Shown here in pieces: positions 8,916 through 17,157 of a DNA stretch of 64,000 nucleotides. Origin of the DNA: DATJGF01 sp035495315. Its GTDB lineage: Bacteria; Verrucomicrobiota; Verrucomicrobiia; Limisphaerales; UBA8199. Below the pieces are notes generated by a model. It was not told the origin of the DNA, did not search any database, and saw only the letters and a list, made by a program, of their open reading frames with translations. A program made the translations under genes and the position numbers. The stretch spans positions 1-64,000 of the forward strand of contig DATJGF010000162.1 of the NCBI GenBank assembly GCA_035495315.1, in the 5' to 3' direction. Position 1 is the first letter of the stretch. The number at the start of each line of letters is the position of its first letter.

Positions 8916-9443
8916 CTAGGCTAATCGCACAGTGAGGACGGGACAATGCGCGTGGCGAACAATCCGCTCGGCGGTGCTGCCGAGGAGGACATGCTTCAAT
9001 CCCGTATACCCATGAGTACCAACCACGATGAGGTCGGCCCCAAGCGCGCTGGCCGTATCTGGGATTTCAGAATGCGCTCTCCCCATGCGCACGAGTGTCT
9101 CAGTTCGCAAACGCGTGCCAATACGTTTTTTGCCGAGCGCGGCCAAACGTTCGCGCCCGGCTTCGACAAGCGTTTGATTGGTTTCGTCCAATGGTGGCGT
9201 GACGCCGAGGTGGCTTTGTGGGTGCGGCGTTGGTTCGACGACGTGCAACAGTGTGAGTTTGGCACCGAAAGACAATCCCAGCGCTATCGCGTAATCCAAG
9301 GCGCGCAACGAGCAATCAGAGAAATCAATCGGCACCAGGATCTGTTTAAAGGCGGCCGGTGCAGGCGGATCGGAATGCACCAGGCGGGCAGAATCTGATG
9401 ACGGCTCTTCCGGACCGCGCGGTTCATTGGATCTGGTTTTCAT
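8916..9443 (-). CDS. Universal stress protein, UspA family
   Basis: 175 residues with a 30-residue polar N-terminal tail before the Usp fold. The fold opens with KQILVPIDFSDCSLRALDYA and closes with the nucleotide-binding GTHGYTGLKHVLLGS motif followed by TAERIVRHAHCPVLTV, matching the ATP-binding G-2x-G-9x-G(S/T) pattern. Usp proteins act in the cytoplasm under stress; the client or trigger cannot be inferred. The start is the ATG at 9443. It lies 177 bp upstream of the P1B ATPase on the same strand, so a shared stress or metal regulon is possible. Confidence 0.93.
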   Translation of the reverse strand: MKTRSNEPRGPEEPSSDSARLVHSDPPAPAAFKQILVPIDFSDCSLRALDYAIALGLSFGAKLTLLHVVEPTPHPQSHLGVTPPLDETNQTLVEAGRERLAALGKKRIGTRLRTETLVRMGRAHSEIPDTASALGADLIVVGTHGYTGLKHVLLGSTAERIVRHAHCPVLTVRLA

Positions 9444-9632
9444 AACAAACAGGTTGTACCATCCCGGTAATGGTCATTTGCCCTACGAGCTCACACAGCC
9501 GAGCCTTTCGGCAGGTTAGAAACGTCCCGGCGCACAGGCTTTGCGTGGTTTGGCAAATCCGCAACGTTTCTTGGTGAACAGAAATTGAACGGGCTTGACA
9601 ATTCTTGTATTCTATGGCCTGATGTACATCTG

Positions 9633-10013
9633 GTGAGTCTACTTAAAAACTTATTTAGTCGTCACCGGCAGGCTGGAATCACCTCGGCAGCTTCATGGAA
9701 TTGGGCAGGTCAGTCCGGAAAAGAGTACCTCTATGAGATTTATCCCCTAGACAGTGCTTTCGCCGCGCTGCCCGGCAATTACATCTACGCTCAACAGGCC
9801 GAGGATGGGAGTTGGATCCCGATCTACATCGCGCAAACGCGCGACCTGCACCAACGTCTGGAGGGACACGTGAAATTGGAGGACGCCATTCAGAATGGTG
9901 CCACCCACCTCCACGCCCACTACAGCACGTCTGGGCAGGCCTCGCGGTGCAGTGAGGAACGAGATCTAATCCTGAACTGGAAGCCGGTGTGCAACGAGCG
10001 GCTCGAAGACTGA
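9633..10013 (+). CDS. Small GIY-YIG-like nuclease-domain protein
   Basis: 126 residues from a GTG at 9633, chosen because the segment before it does not look like protein; a TTG at 9585 would add 16 residues. The core has GNYIYAQQ, then IPIYIAQTRDLHQRLEGH, then an acidic EERDLI and a C-terminal WKPVCN. This order (GIY-like strand, YIG-like strand with YIA, arginine, glutamate, asparagine) fits a single-domain GIY-YIG endonuclease fold such as stand-alone UvrC/YhbQ-like proteins. The metal-ligand glutamate and an arginine appear to be present, so activity is possible. It is a lone plus-strand gene between two minus-strand units and converges on the AAA/TIR cassette. DNA repair, mobile-element and defence roles are all open. 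Confidence 0.7.
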   Translation: MSLLKNLFSRHRQAGITSAASWNWAGQSGKEYLYEIYPLDSAFAALPGNYIYAQQAEDGSWIPIYIAQTRDLHQRLEGHVKLEDAIQNGATHLHAHYSTSGQASRCSEERDLILNWKPVCNERLED

Positions 10014-10134
10014 GCTGAACCGACTCAGTCGAGCGGCAAGACATTGCACAGCCACAACAGGCTGTGCTCAAAGGAAGGGTGTATTGCGTCTCAAATGCAG
10101 ACCGGTATAGTGCTCAACGGCCAAGTTCCCTGAG

Positions 10135-12819
10135 CTACGGTTCAGCTGTAATGGCGATCAGGAACGGCGCCGATTCGGACACGGTTGAGACATAATCGAT
10201 AGTCGTGATTTCAGTTTCGGGGAAGGGATTGAGCCAGGTAGATTTAAAAAGGCGCACAGACAAAGGCGCCTTGTTGACTGCGCTCCAAACAATTGTCCCA
10301 CGTTTTAGTTCAATGGTGGAATCCGCGCCGGCATTCCAATCCCGGACATCCTCGCCGTAGATAATGGGAATAGTCTGCTCCCTGCTATCGGCATAGTGAA
10401 CGATATAATTGCCGATACGCGTGCCATCTTTGGTGTGCCAACCGGCCGCATGGAGAAACTGAAGCTGACGGCATGCTTGAGAGACGGGGATCCCAACAAC
10501 TTTTTCCGGGTACACGCGACGGCCACCGCGCTGCAACTCCTTACCCGCGAGTTGAACGATGCCACGGACATCAAAAACTGTTCCGCCCAACTGGAGCAAC
10601 CCCGGTGGAAGAACATCGAGGCTGTTGTTGCCCATGCCGGGGTGCCAGCTTTGGACCAGAGCAGCGTTGTAATGCTCGGACAAATCGATGCAGTTGCGTG
10701 GGGCCTGCGGCAGCCGCGCCGGAATGAATTGCAGGAACTGACGCTTGGCAGAGGCCAACAGCGAAAAATTCGGCAGGGGCAATTCCAAATGTTCAACCAG
10801 ACGCGCCCTGGGTGCTTCATTAAAGCGGAAAACCGATTCAGGGTTGGTTGGGGTCAGGATAGATTTATGAATTTCGGTTACCTGCAGCGTAGTAATCGGT
10901 AAATCCATAGAGCGGCCACACAACTCCTCCGCCCAACCGGAGACATCTGCGCTGATCTGCAGCACCAGATGGCTCGAGCGACTCACCCACGCTGTGATTG
11001 GAATACTGCTGTGTTCAGGCGGGGGCCGGTGGAAAGCTGCAATGCCGGCAAACGCTCGCGCATTGTGCTCCCACGAAACAATCCGGACAGAGTCTCCGTT
11101 AAGCTCTCCGTCCCCCACATAATGCAGGTTCTGTGCATCGTCGAGGAATTTCTCGACGGAAGGAGCATTCAGCAGCAGTCGGTACAGAGGCAAGGTACGG
11201 GCGGGCCCAAGGTGTCGCGCGATAGGCGGCGGCAAATCGAATGGACTTGGCCAAAAAGGACCTTCGAACATTTGGAATTGCTCGAGCGATGGCACATAAA
11301 TCCAGGAACGTCCGCCGTCGCTTACGAGCTTGATTTCAACCTCTGGCCGGTTCAGCGCGCTACGCATCGCCAGGCTCACCTTGTTCGGCTTTTCAAACAG
11401 GAGGTGCCCGGAACCTTTCACGGGTACATTTACGCCGCCAAGCCCGATATCGAAGGTAGTTTCGAAGGTGTCTTCATACGCTTGCAGCGAACGATAGGTG
11501 TCTTGCACCTGCTGCAGCGTTCGAATCGCCCGTTGCGCTGCCCGGTACCGGGTCCACGCCGGATGAACCAGCAGGTATGCCAACAAGGCAAATAAGGCAA
11601 TACCAAAGCCGATTAACATACCGCGCCGACCGGCACGGCGTTGACGACGAACCTCGGCGGCAGGCATGTTGGTTTGCACCCAGTTTAGATCGAATACCTG
11701 CCAGTAAATCCGATTCCTCACCTGTAGATAACCGTTTACACCTCGGGTGATACCTGAGAGACGAAGAATGCTCACCAGAGAGTTGGTTTCATCATCGAGA
11801 ACAAGCTGACCTCCGTGGATTCTTCGGTACAGTAAGAGCAGCCCGGCCACATCCACGTCACTCCGCAGAAGCCGCTCCCGCACGAAGATCAGATTATCAT
11901 CCCGATCGCGCGCCTGGCGCGTCAGAAACAATTTGTCGGCAAGTTGATCCACCGTGCGCAAGGTGGGCAGCACCGGGGGCATCGGTGGCGCTCCAACAAC
12001 CTCGCTCTGGGCGGGTTGATAAATGGTATCGGCAACCGCTCGACAGAGTCGTTGTGTCAGGTAGGGGTGGCCGCCTGTCCAGTGGAGAATCCGCCGAAGC
12101 AGGGTTTGCGCACTTTGCTCGTCGGCACCCATGCCGCGGGCGAGTGGCGCCGCCTCGACTCCGGTGAAGTCGTTCAGTTCGATGCGACGCCCTATATTGA
12201 AGGGCGTCATTTTTGTATCGCGAATCAGGTCGGTGGGCGTGGCGACTCCCAACAGTCCGAACGCCAGGCGGCCGAACGCGGTCTCTCGGGACCGGCGATT
12301 GTGGCACTCGCGTATTCCGGCAAAGAATTCATCTGTCGAAAAAGGCAGACTCCTGACCATATCGATCTCATCGACAAAGATGACGACCTTGCCGGGGATC
12401 CGTTTGAGCACGACTCCTTCAATAGCGCTCAACCAACGCTGCAGGGGTCCCAATTCCGGGTGCGCAGCAGCAAAGGCGAGAATCTCATCTTCGAGATCCA
12501 ATTGCTGGCCCAGTCGCGATAGCAATCCGTCATACCACTGCTCAATCGAAAGGTTCTGACCGATTGCGGTGAGGTCAAGCACAGCCACCGCGACCCCTTC
12601 CTGGCGCAGACGCCTGACAGTCCGCACCATCAACGAAGATTTGCCCATCTGGCGGGAGGTCAGAACATAACAGAATTCTCCACCCAGCAGACCGTCACAA
12701 AGCTCACGATCGGCCTGGCGTTCGACATAACTGGGCGCATCGGGCCGAAGAGTACCGCCTGTGACGTAAAAGTCGCCGCCGGCAAGGGTAATAACGAAAT
12801 CGGCGGGTCCGCTGGTCAT
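10135..12819 (-). CDS. AAA-like (STAND-type) ATPase fused through a membrane helix to a LolA/DUF2092-like periplasmic half
   Basis: 894 residues from the ATG at 12819, preceded by a GAAGG ribosome site inside the end of the TIR gene; a longer in-frame extension overlaps that gene and was rejected. Residues 15-260 form an AAA_35-type ATPase: DFYVTGGTLRPDAPSYVER, Walker A SRQMGKSS (K60), Walker B VVIFVDEID (D150, E151) and HWTGGHPYLTQRLC. A winged-helix-like part follows, then one membrane helix at about 400-420 (GMLIGFGIALFALLAYLLVH). Residues 430-690 resemble the LolA-like/DUF2092 beta fold. Residues 700-894 hold a second beta-rich module with FDVRGIVQLAG, FLHAAGW, HYAD and YGEDVRDW, which I recall from other planctomycete and verrucomicrobial exported proteins. 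The layout implies a cytoplasmic ATPase coupled to an extracytoplasmic sensor. It lies 7 bp after the TIR gene. Confidence 0.85.
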   Translation of the reverse strand: MTSGPADFVITLAGGDFYVTGGTLRPDAPSYVERQADRELCDGLLGGEFCYVLTSRQMGKSSLMVRTVRRLRQEGVAVAVLDLTAIGQNLSIEQWYDGLLSRLGQQLDLEDEILAFAAAHPELGPLQRWLSAIEGVVLKRIPGKVVIFVDEIDMVRSLPFSTDEFFAGIRECHNRRSRETAFGRLAFGLLGVATPTDLIRDTKMTPFNIGRRIELNDFTGVEAAPLARGMGADEQSAQTLLRRILHWTGGHPYLTQRLCRAVADTIYQPAQSEVVGAPPMPPVLPTLRTVDQLADKLFLTRQARDRDDNLIFVRERLLRSDVDVAGLLLLYRRIHGGQLVLDDETNSLVSILRLSGITRGVNGYLQVRNRIYWQVFDLNWVQTNMPAAEVRRQRRAGRRGMLIGFGIALFALLAYLLVHPAWTRYRAAQRAIRTLQQVQDTYRSLQAYEDTFETTFDIGLGGVNVPVKGSGHLLFEKPNKVSLAMRSALNRPEVEIKLVSDGGRSWIYVPSLEQFQMFEGPFWPSPFDLPPPIARHLGPARTLPLYRLLLNAPSVEKFLDDAQNLHYVGDGELNGDSVRIVSWEHNARAFAGIAAFHRPPPEHSSIPITAWVSRSSHLVLQISADVSGWAEELCGRSMDLPITTLQVTEIHKSILTPTNPESVFRFNEAPRARLVEHLELPLPNFSLLASAKRQFLQFIPARLPQAPRNCIDLSEHYNAALVQSWHPGMGNNSLDVLPPGLLQLGGTVFDVRGIVQLAGKELQRGGRRVYPEKVVGIPVSQACRQLQFLHAAGWHTKDGTRIGNYIVHYADSREQTIPIIYGEDVRDWNAGADSTIELKRGTIVWSAVNKAPLSVRLFKSTWLNPFPETEITTIDYVSTVSESAPFLIAITAEP

Positions 12820-12826
12820 ATCACCT

Positions 12827-14377
12827 TCACGTGAGGTGCCGGCGAAGATACATCGTGTAAAGACGGCAACGCGGGCGGGCTTCCTGTGGGAAATGACCGG
12901 TGACAAAACCGGCACTGCGCAGGCGCTCGAAACTCTCCGGCGTCGGACACGGCTGACCATCAATTACGCCGCGCATGACGCGGCTCAATTCCGGATCGCG
13001 CGCCAGCAGGACCAGCATGCGACGCAAGTGATCCCCATAAAAGAACTCGTCCAGGGCCGCCTGATTTTCAAAGGCATCAAACGCCAGCTTGCGTGACGCT
13101 AATTCGTGCAAGCCTCGACGAACAAGGTAAGGGTGGCCCCCGACCAGCCGATAAAAGCGATTGAGTTCGTCTTGGGATTTGATGGGATCGTGATACCTCC
13201 GGTTAAGGTCGGCGACTTGTAACGGCGTGAAATCCTCCAGCACGAGCCGGGTCCCTACATTGAACGGAGATTGATTGAGGTCCGTGATAAAGAGGTGAGC
13301 CTCCGTCGCATAGGCAATGGCGATAGTCAACCGCGACCACGGCCCGGTCGGATCGAGCGCGCGTTCATTGTGCCACGAACGAAGCAGGCCGAACACCTCG
13401 CTGCCGAACGGAGTCGCAAACAAGCGATCGACTTCATCCAGGCCCCAAACCAGCGGCGTCGTCAGCCGGCCGAGCACCTCTTTACGCAGGAAGCGTTCGA
13501 AATTGGCGTTGGGCCCCCGCCGCGCATCCCAGGTGACCGCAGGGTCGCTTTCGATGTTAAGCTGGTCGGCAATGGATTCAGCCATTGTCTGATAAAGCCG
13601 ATCCACTGATTTGAAATTCTCGGCATTGAACTTCTGTAAGTCAGTTGAAACGGCAGGCACCCCCTGCTCACGCGCATATTGAAGTCCTCGCGCCAGCATG
13701 GAGGTCTTGCCCATCTGCCGCGCGCCTTTAATCAGCACGATGCTGTCGCGCTTGGCGATAGCCGAAAGCAATTCACCATCGGCAATCCGCGTCACGTAGA
13801 ACTCCGAGTCGAGCGGAACAGCCCCGCCGATGGCTTCGAGAGCTGGCGGACGAGCCTGGGCCGGGGTGGGTGAGGCTGGTTGTGCGCCGGGCTTCGGAGT
13901 CGCCTTCGGACTTTCCGCAGGTTTGGCTTCTGCGGTTTCAGGCAAGTGCTTCAGCGCTTCCTTCAGTTCAGTGGTCAGCCCGAGATTGTCTTGTTCGCCT
14001 TCCCAGAGAAAATATTGAATTGGATCCAGAATACTTGCCAGCGGCTCGGGGAGCGGTCCGGTGTAGTTGACCCGTACTGGCAAGAGCAACGGGCGGCCCT
14101 GCTGCAATTGGGCCGCTTCGTGAGCCGTCTCGATTTCAAAGCCCAGCATTTCACTGTAAATGGAATCCGGGGAGAGCAGCGGAATAACCGCGTGGGAGGA
14201 CCGGATCTGCTTCTCGATTTCTCGGGCCCAATCCATACCCATGGTCAAATGCCGGTCGATAAACACGGAACAACCGTTTTCAGCAAGCTGGCTTTCCAGA
14301 AACTCCACCAAAGCAGTATCTGGCTTGCTTTCTCGCTTATACAGGAGCACCACCTCGCGTTTGTTCGTTGCTGTCAT
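12827..14377 (-). CDS. TIR domain-AAA (STAND-type) protein, putative NADase effector
   Basis: 516 residues. Residues 8-130 form a TIR-like domain: VVLLYKRESKPDTALVEFLE, then SVFIDRHLTMGMDW, SHAVIPLLSPDSIYSE and MLGFEIETAHEA. E81 sits where the catalytic glutamate of NAD-cleaving TIR domains is expected. A proline/alanine-rich linker spans about 145-182. Residues 185-430 form an AAA_35-type ATPase with Walker A GARQMGKTS (K224) and Walker B LVWGLDEVD (D314, E315), plus the HPYLVRRGLHEL sensor-2-like region. A short winged-helix-like tail ends the protein. Such proteins are usually signal-activated oligomers that trigger TIR activity. It is the first gene of a two-gene operon with the membrane AAA protein, which has the same ATPase family. 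Anti-phage or stress-triggered NAD depletion is a reasonable guess; there is no direct evidence. Confidence 0.87.
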   Translation of the reverse strand: MTATNKREVVLLYKRESKPDTALVEFLESQLAENGCSVFIDRHLTMGMDWAREIEKQIRSSHAVIPLLSPDSIYSEMLGFEIETAHEAAQLQQGRPLLLPVRVNYTGPLPEPLASILDPIQYFLWEGEQDNLGLTTELKEALKHLPETAEAKPAESPKATPKPGAQPASPTPAQARPPALEAIGGAVPLDSEFYVTRIADGELLSAIAKRDSIVLIKGARQMGKTSMLARGLQYAREQGVPAVSTDLQKFNAENFKSVDRLYQTMAESIADQLNIESDPAVTWDARRGPNANFERFLRKEVLGRLTTPLVWGLDEVDRLFATPFGSEVFGLLRSWHNERALDPTGPWSRLTIAIAYATEAHLFITDLNQSPFNVGTRLVLEDFTPLQVADLNRRYHDPIKSQDELNRFYRLVGGHPYLVRRGLHELASRKLAFDAFENQAALDEFFYGDHLRRMLVLLARDPELSRVMRGVIDGQPCPTPESFERLRSAGFVTGHFPQEARPRCRLYTMYLRRHLT

Positions 14378-14452
14378 AAGAACGCTGAATATTGCGCACA
14401 GTTCCCATCACACCCCGGCTGAGCCCATCAGCAGGTCCAGCCTCAAGTACCG

Positions 14453-14480
14453 ATAATACTCGGCCTCCGGCAGGCTTCAA
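14453..14480 (-). promoter_or_regulatory. Candidate sigma-70 promoter for the TIR-AAA cassette
   Basis: On the minus strand TTGAAG (14475-14480) and TATTAT (14453-14458) are separated by 16 bp. The start codon of the TIR gene lies about 70 bp downstream. Consensus fit is moderate and no other pair as good was seen nearby. Confidence 0.35.
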
Positions 14481-14690
14481 CGAAATAAGGCAGGGAGAGG
14501 GGAGGAAGATTAGGCTTGAAAGCCTCGAACGTGCCGGCCAGGTCCATCCAGGAACTAGAAACCATGTCATAAATGGCGGGGCCCGCTCGCCGAGCGGGCC
14601 TTGTGCAGAAAAACTGACGGCTCCGCGAACCGCCCTACCCCGAGAAGCTCAGTGTCGGAGTTTATGAAATGAGTTCTAATCCCGTACAAC

Positions 14691-14718
14691 AAAAAGGCGG
14701 CCCCACTCAGGGCCGCCT
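14691..14718 (-). terminator. Rho-independent terminator of the E1-E2-nfo operon
   Basis: On the minus strand a perfect 9-bp stem AGGCGGCCC/GGGCCGCCT with a 6-nt loop is followed at once by five T residues. It lies 58 bp beyond the stop of nfo, at the end of the minus-strand transcript. Confidence 0.8.
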
Positions 14719-14776
14719 GAACCTAACTAACCACCATTACAAGGAACCGCAGCTAAAATAAATCGGCCCCAAAATC

Positions 14777-15676
14777 CTACAATAGGGTGATCACCCTAAA
14801 GACCCGGCTCGAGCATTGGGCGGACACATTACGCCTGATGAGGGACCGCAACATCGCGAGATTTAGCATATCCTCCTTAAGCTCTTTGCCTTTAGGAGTC
14901 TCAAGGCAAGCGGGGCTTTTGCAGAATCGGGCGTCATTGACCACGTGTCGGAACGCCTCGAGACCGAGCTTGCCTTGTCCAATGTGGGCGTGTCTATCAA
15001 CCCGCGAGCCCAGCTCAGTTTTTGAATCATTGAGATGAAACGCGAGAATTTGCCGAAGACCTATTCGGGAACCGATGCACCGAAGGGCAGCGTTCCAACC
15101 GCGCTGAGTGCGAATGTCGTAACCCGCTGCGAATAAGTGGGCTGTATCTAGACAAATCCCAAGCCGCTCCGGCTTTTTAACACCCTCAAAGATTGTTACC
15201 AGATGTTCCAGCCTGTGTCCGAGGCAAGTTCCCTGTCCGGCGGTGTTTTCCAATGCGATCCGCACCCGGCATTTACGCGTCGCGCTGAAGACTTCATCCA
15301 ATCCCGCGATCACGTGTTCGAGGCCGCACTCTTCGCCCGTACCGAGGTGAGCTCCCGGATGCAATACCAAAAAAGGCAAGCTAAGGGCCGAGGCTAATTC
15401 TATCTCCTGTATCAGCGAACGAATGGAGCGATCGCGATTATCGGAAGGGGGAGCGCCAAGATTAATCAGATAGCCGGCATGCGCGAAGACGCAACAAAAG
15501 GAGCCCGCCTGGAACTCTTTGGCGAACAGATCCTGAGCTTCGGCTGAGAACGATTTGCCCACCCATTGCATGTTGTTCTTGACGAAAATCTGAACCGCCT
15601 CGCATTGGATGCTGCGACCGCGCTGCAGCGCCGTCCAAACGCCGCCGCTGGTGGACATGTGAGCTCCAAATTTCAA
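14777..15676 (-). CDS. nfo: Endonuclease IV (AP endonuclease)
   Basis: 299 residues from a TTG at 15676, which gives the family-typical start KFGAHMSTSGG; upstream starts would run into the E2 gene. Endonuclease IV cleaves DNA 5' to abasic sites in base excision repair using three metal ions in a TIM barrel. Visible metal-ligand segments are LVLHPGAHLGTG, IALENTAGQG, GICLDTAHLFAAGYD, FHLNDSKTELGSRVDRHAHIG and the LETPKG end. Length agrees with the family. It is the last gene of the minus-strand unit that starts with the E1 alpha gene, an unexpected but harmless partnership, and is followed by a strong terminator. Confidence 0.93.
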   Translation of the reverse strand: MKFGAHMSTSGGVWTALQRGRSIQCEAVQIFVKNNMQWVGKSFSAEAQDLFAKEFQAGSFCCVFAHAGYLINLGAPPSDNRDRSIRSLIQEIELASALSLPFLVLHPGAHLGTGEECGLEHVIAGLDEVFSATRKCRVRIALENTAGQGTCLGHRLEHLVTIFEGVKKPERLGICLDTAHLFAAGYDIRTQRGWNAALRCIGSRIGLRQILAFHLNDSKTELGSRVDRHAHIGQGKLGLEAFRHVVNDARFCKSPACLETPKGKELKEDMLNLAMLRSLIRRNVSAQCSSRVFRVITLL

Positions 15677-15755
15677 AGCACAAAAACTACGGTGAGATTG
15701 CAGGAGTTGAACACGCAGCAAATCACCAAGGATTGCAGCAACACGAAGTGGGACT

Positions 15756-16967
15756 TCAGAGGGAATCAGGCTGGGCGAGCAGTTGGGCAATTCGGGCCAG
15801 AAGCCGGCCTGCGGCTCCTCCGTCCAGCACGCGGTGATCGAAGCTGAGAGTTACGTTGGCCTCCATTACCGGCACGAATTGGCCAGCGGCTTCATCCCAT
15901 TGCGGCACGCGATGCGCGGCACCCATTCCGAGCACAAGGGTCTGTTCTGGCAAGGGGATTGGCGTCGCCCAGGTCAGCCCAAAGGTGCCGAAGTTGGTGA
16001 CCGTGGCAATGGAACCGCCAGTCGCGTCTGCGGGAAGCTTGCGTTGATGCGCCCACTCGATGAGTTGATTATAACGCGGGACAAGCTCCTTGAGTTGCCG
16101 CTTATCCGCTCCACGAATAACAGGCACAAGCACTCCATCTTCGGCTTCCACCGCAAAGCCGACGTCAATCGCGGAAGGGTGTACAATTTTATTGCCGATC
16201 AGACGGCCGGCTGGGGCGCTGTTTTCTGAAAGGGCGACAGCCAGCGCGCGCAAGGCGTAAAGCGCTGGCCCTGGTTTTGCATCGCAACTCTTGCGATGTT
16301 TTAAAAGCGGATCGAAGCAAACCGGCAATGCCACCGTTGCCAAAGGTCTTGTCCAACTCCGCCGCATCGCGTCAGCGACTGCTACACGCATGCTTGAAGC
16401 CTGACTGAGACGGTGCTGCTCCAGATTGGCGATGAACTTCTCAAAATCCTGGATCGTCACTCGACCCGCCGCGCCACTCCCGGGCAATCCCGCCAGGTCC
16501 GCCGCATGCAGGCCCAATTCCAGCATGCGCGCCTTCATCCGCGGTGACATATAACTGGCACCAGCGGCGCTGGCAGGCACCGGCAACCCGCGCACGGTCG
16601 GTTGAACTGTTTTCCGCGGCGGGTCGGCTGAATGTTGGGCAGCAGTCCCAGAGAGGGTCATTTCCGTGTCCTCGCCATTCTTATCGGATCGCGGATTATC
16701 CAACCCGAGCCGAACCGCATCCGCAACACTGGCATCGAGGTAACCCAACACCGCCCCGACCGGGTAGCTTTCGTTCAGTTTAACCAGAAACTTCTCGACC
16801 CGGCCGGGACAAGGGGCCGTGACAGTCATGGTAGCCTTGCTCGTTTCAACCTCAATGATGTCTTGATCGGTCTGCACCTGATCGCCGATCCGCACGAGCA
16901 AATTGAGAATCGTCGCCTCGGCGATCGACTCGCCCAGTTGCGGCATGATGATGGGAATGGAAGGCAT
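15756..16967 (-). CDS. pdhC: Dihydrolipoamide acyltransferase (E2) of a 2-oxoacid dehydrogenase complex
   Basis: 403 residues from the ATG at 16967 (MPSIPIIMPQLGESIAEAT); a GTG 20 codons upstream is unlikely. Residues 1-80 form the lipoyl domain with the modified lysine in VETSKATMTV, where serine replaces the usual aspartate. A linker leads to the peripheral-subunit-binding domain (YMSPRMKARMLELG to GRVTIQDFEKF), then the catalytic domain ending with LSFDHRVLDGGAAGRLL, which contains the active-site histidine and DG. E2 passes the acyl group from E1 to coenzyme A in the cytoplasmic complex. Pyruvate is the most likely substrate, but acetoin or branched-chain oxoacids cannot be excluded. It follows E1 beta by 190 bp; no E3 gene is in the window. 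Confidence 0.93.
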   Translation of the reverse strand: MPSIPIIMPQLGESIAEATILNLLVRIGDQVQTDQDIIEVETSKATMTVTAPCPGRVEKFLVKLNESYPVGAVLGYLDASVADAVRLGLDNPRSDKNGEDTEMTLSGTAAQHSADPPRKTVQPTVRGLPVPASAAGASYMSPRMKARMLELGLHAADLAGLPGSGAAGRVTIQDFEKFIANLEQHRLSQASSMRVAVADAMRRSWTRPLATVALPVCFDPLLKHRKSCDAKPGPALYALRALAVALSENSAPAGRLIGNKIVHPSAIDVGFAVEAEDGVLVPVIRGADKRQLKELVPRYNQLIEWAHQRKLPADATGGSIATVTNFGTFGLTWATPIPLPEQTLVLGMGAAHRVPQWDEAAGQFVPVMEANVTLSFDHRVLDGGAAGRLLARIAQLLAQPDSL

Positions 16968-17157
16968 ACCTAGTCGGAAGCGTTTCGGGTAACGCCAAGC
17001 AAAGTTCCACTCTGCGACGGTTGCCACGCCGGAAAACGCGGCACATCGCTCGTCGCGCGGGCGTCCTCGCCTGCGAGTTTCGGCAGCCTCTCGCTGCGGC
17101 CGGGACAGGAATCCGCGACGCTTCCCGCGGCATTCATGCTAAATATGTGCACAAACT

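Larger units (their letters stand above)
14378..14776. other. Intergenic region between the TIR cassette and nfo
   Basis: About 400 bp with no credible gene. It holds the candidate TIR promoter, the nfo terminator (14691-14718) and a G+C-rich inverted repeat GGCCCGC/GCGGGCC at 14580-14600 that lacks a T-run. Short open frames here show no recognisable motif. Confidence 0.6.

Noticed and set aside
9595..9623. Promoter for the GIY-YIG gene at TTGACA 9595-9600
   Set aside because: The -35 hexamer is perfect, but no acceptable -10 box is found at 15-19 bp.
12820..12963. N-terminal extension of the membrane AAA protein
   Set aside because: It overlaps the end of the TIR gene and is basic and low in motif; the ATG at 12819 has a ribosome site and starts the AAA fold correctly.
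14580..14600. G+C-rich inverted repeat as a second terminator
   Set aside because: There is no T-run on either strand, and the better terminator lies at 14691-14718.
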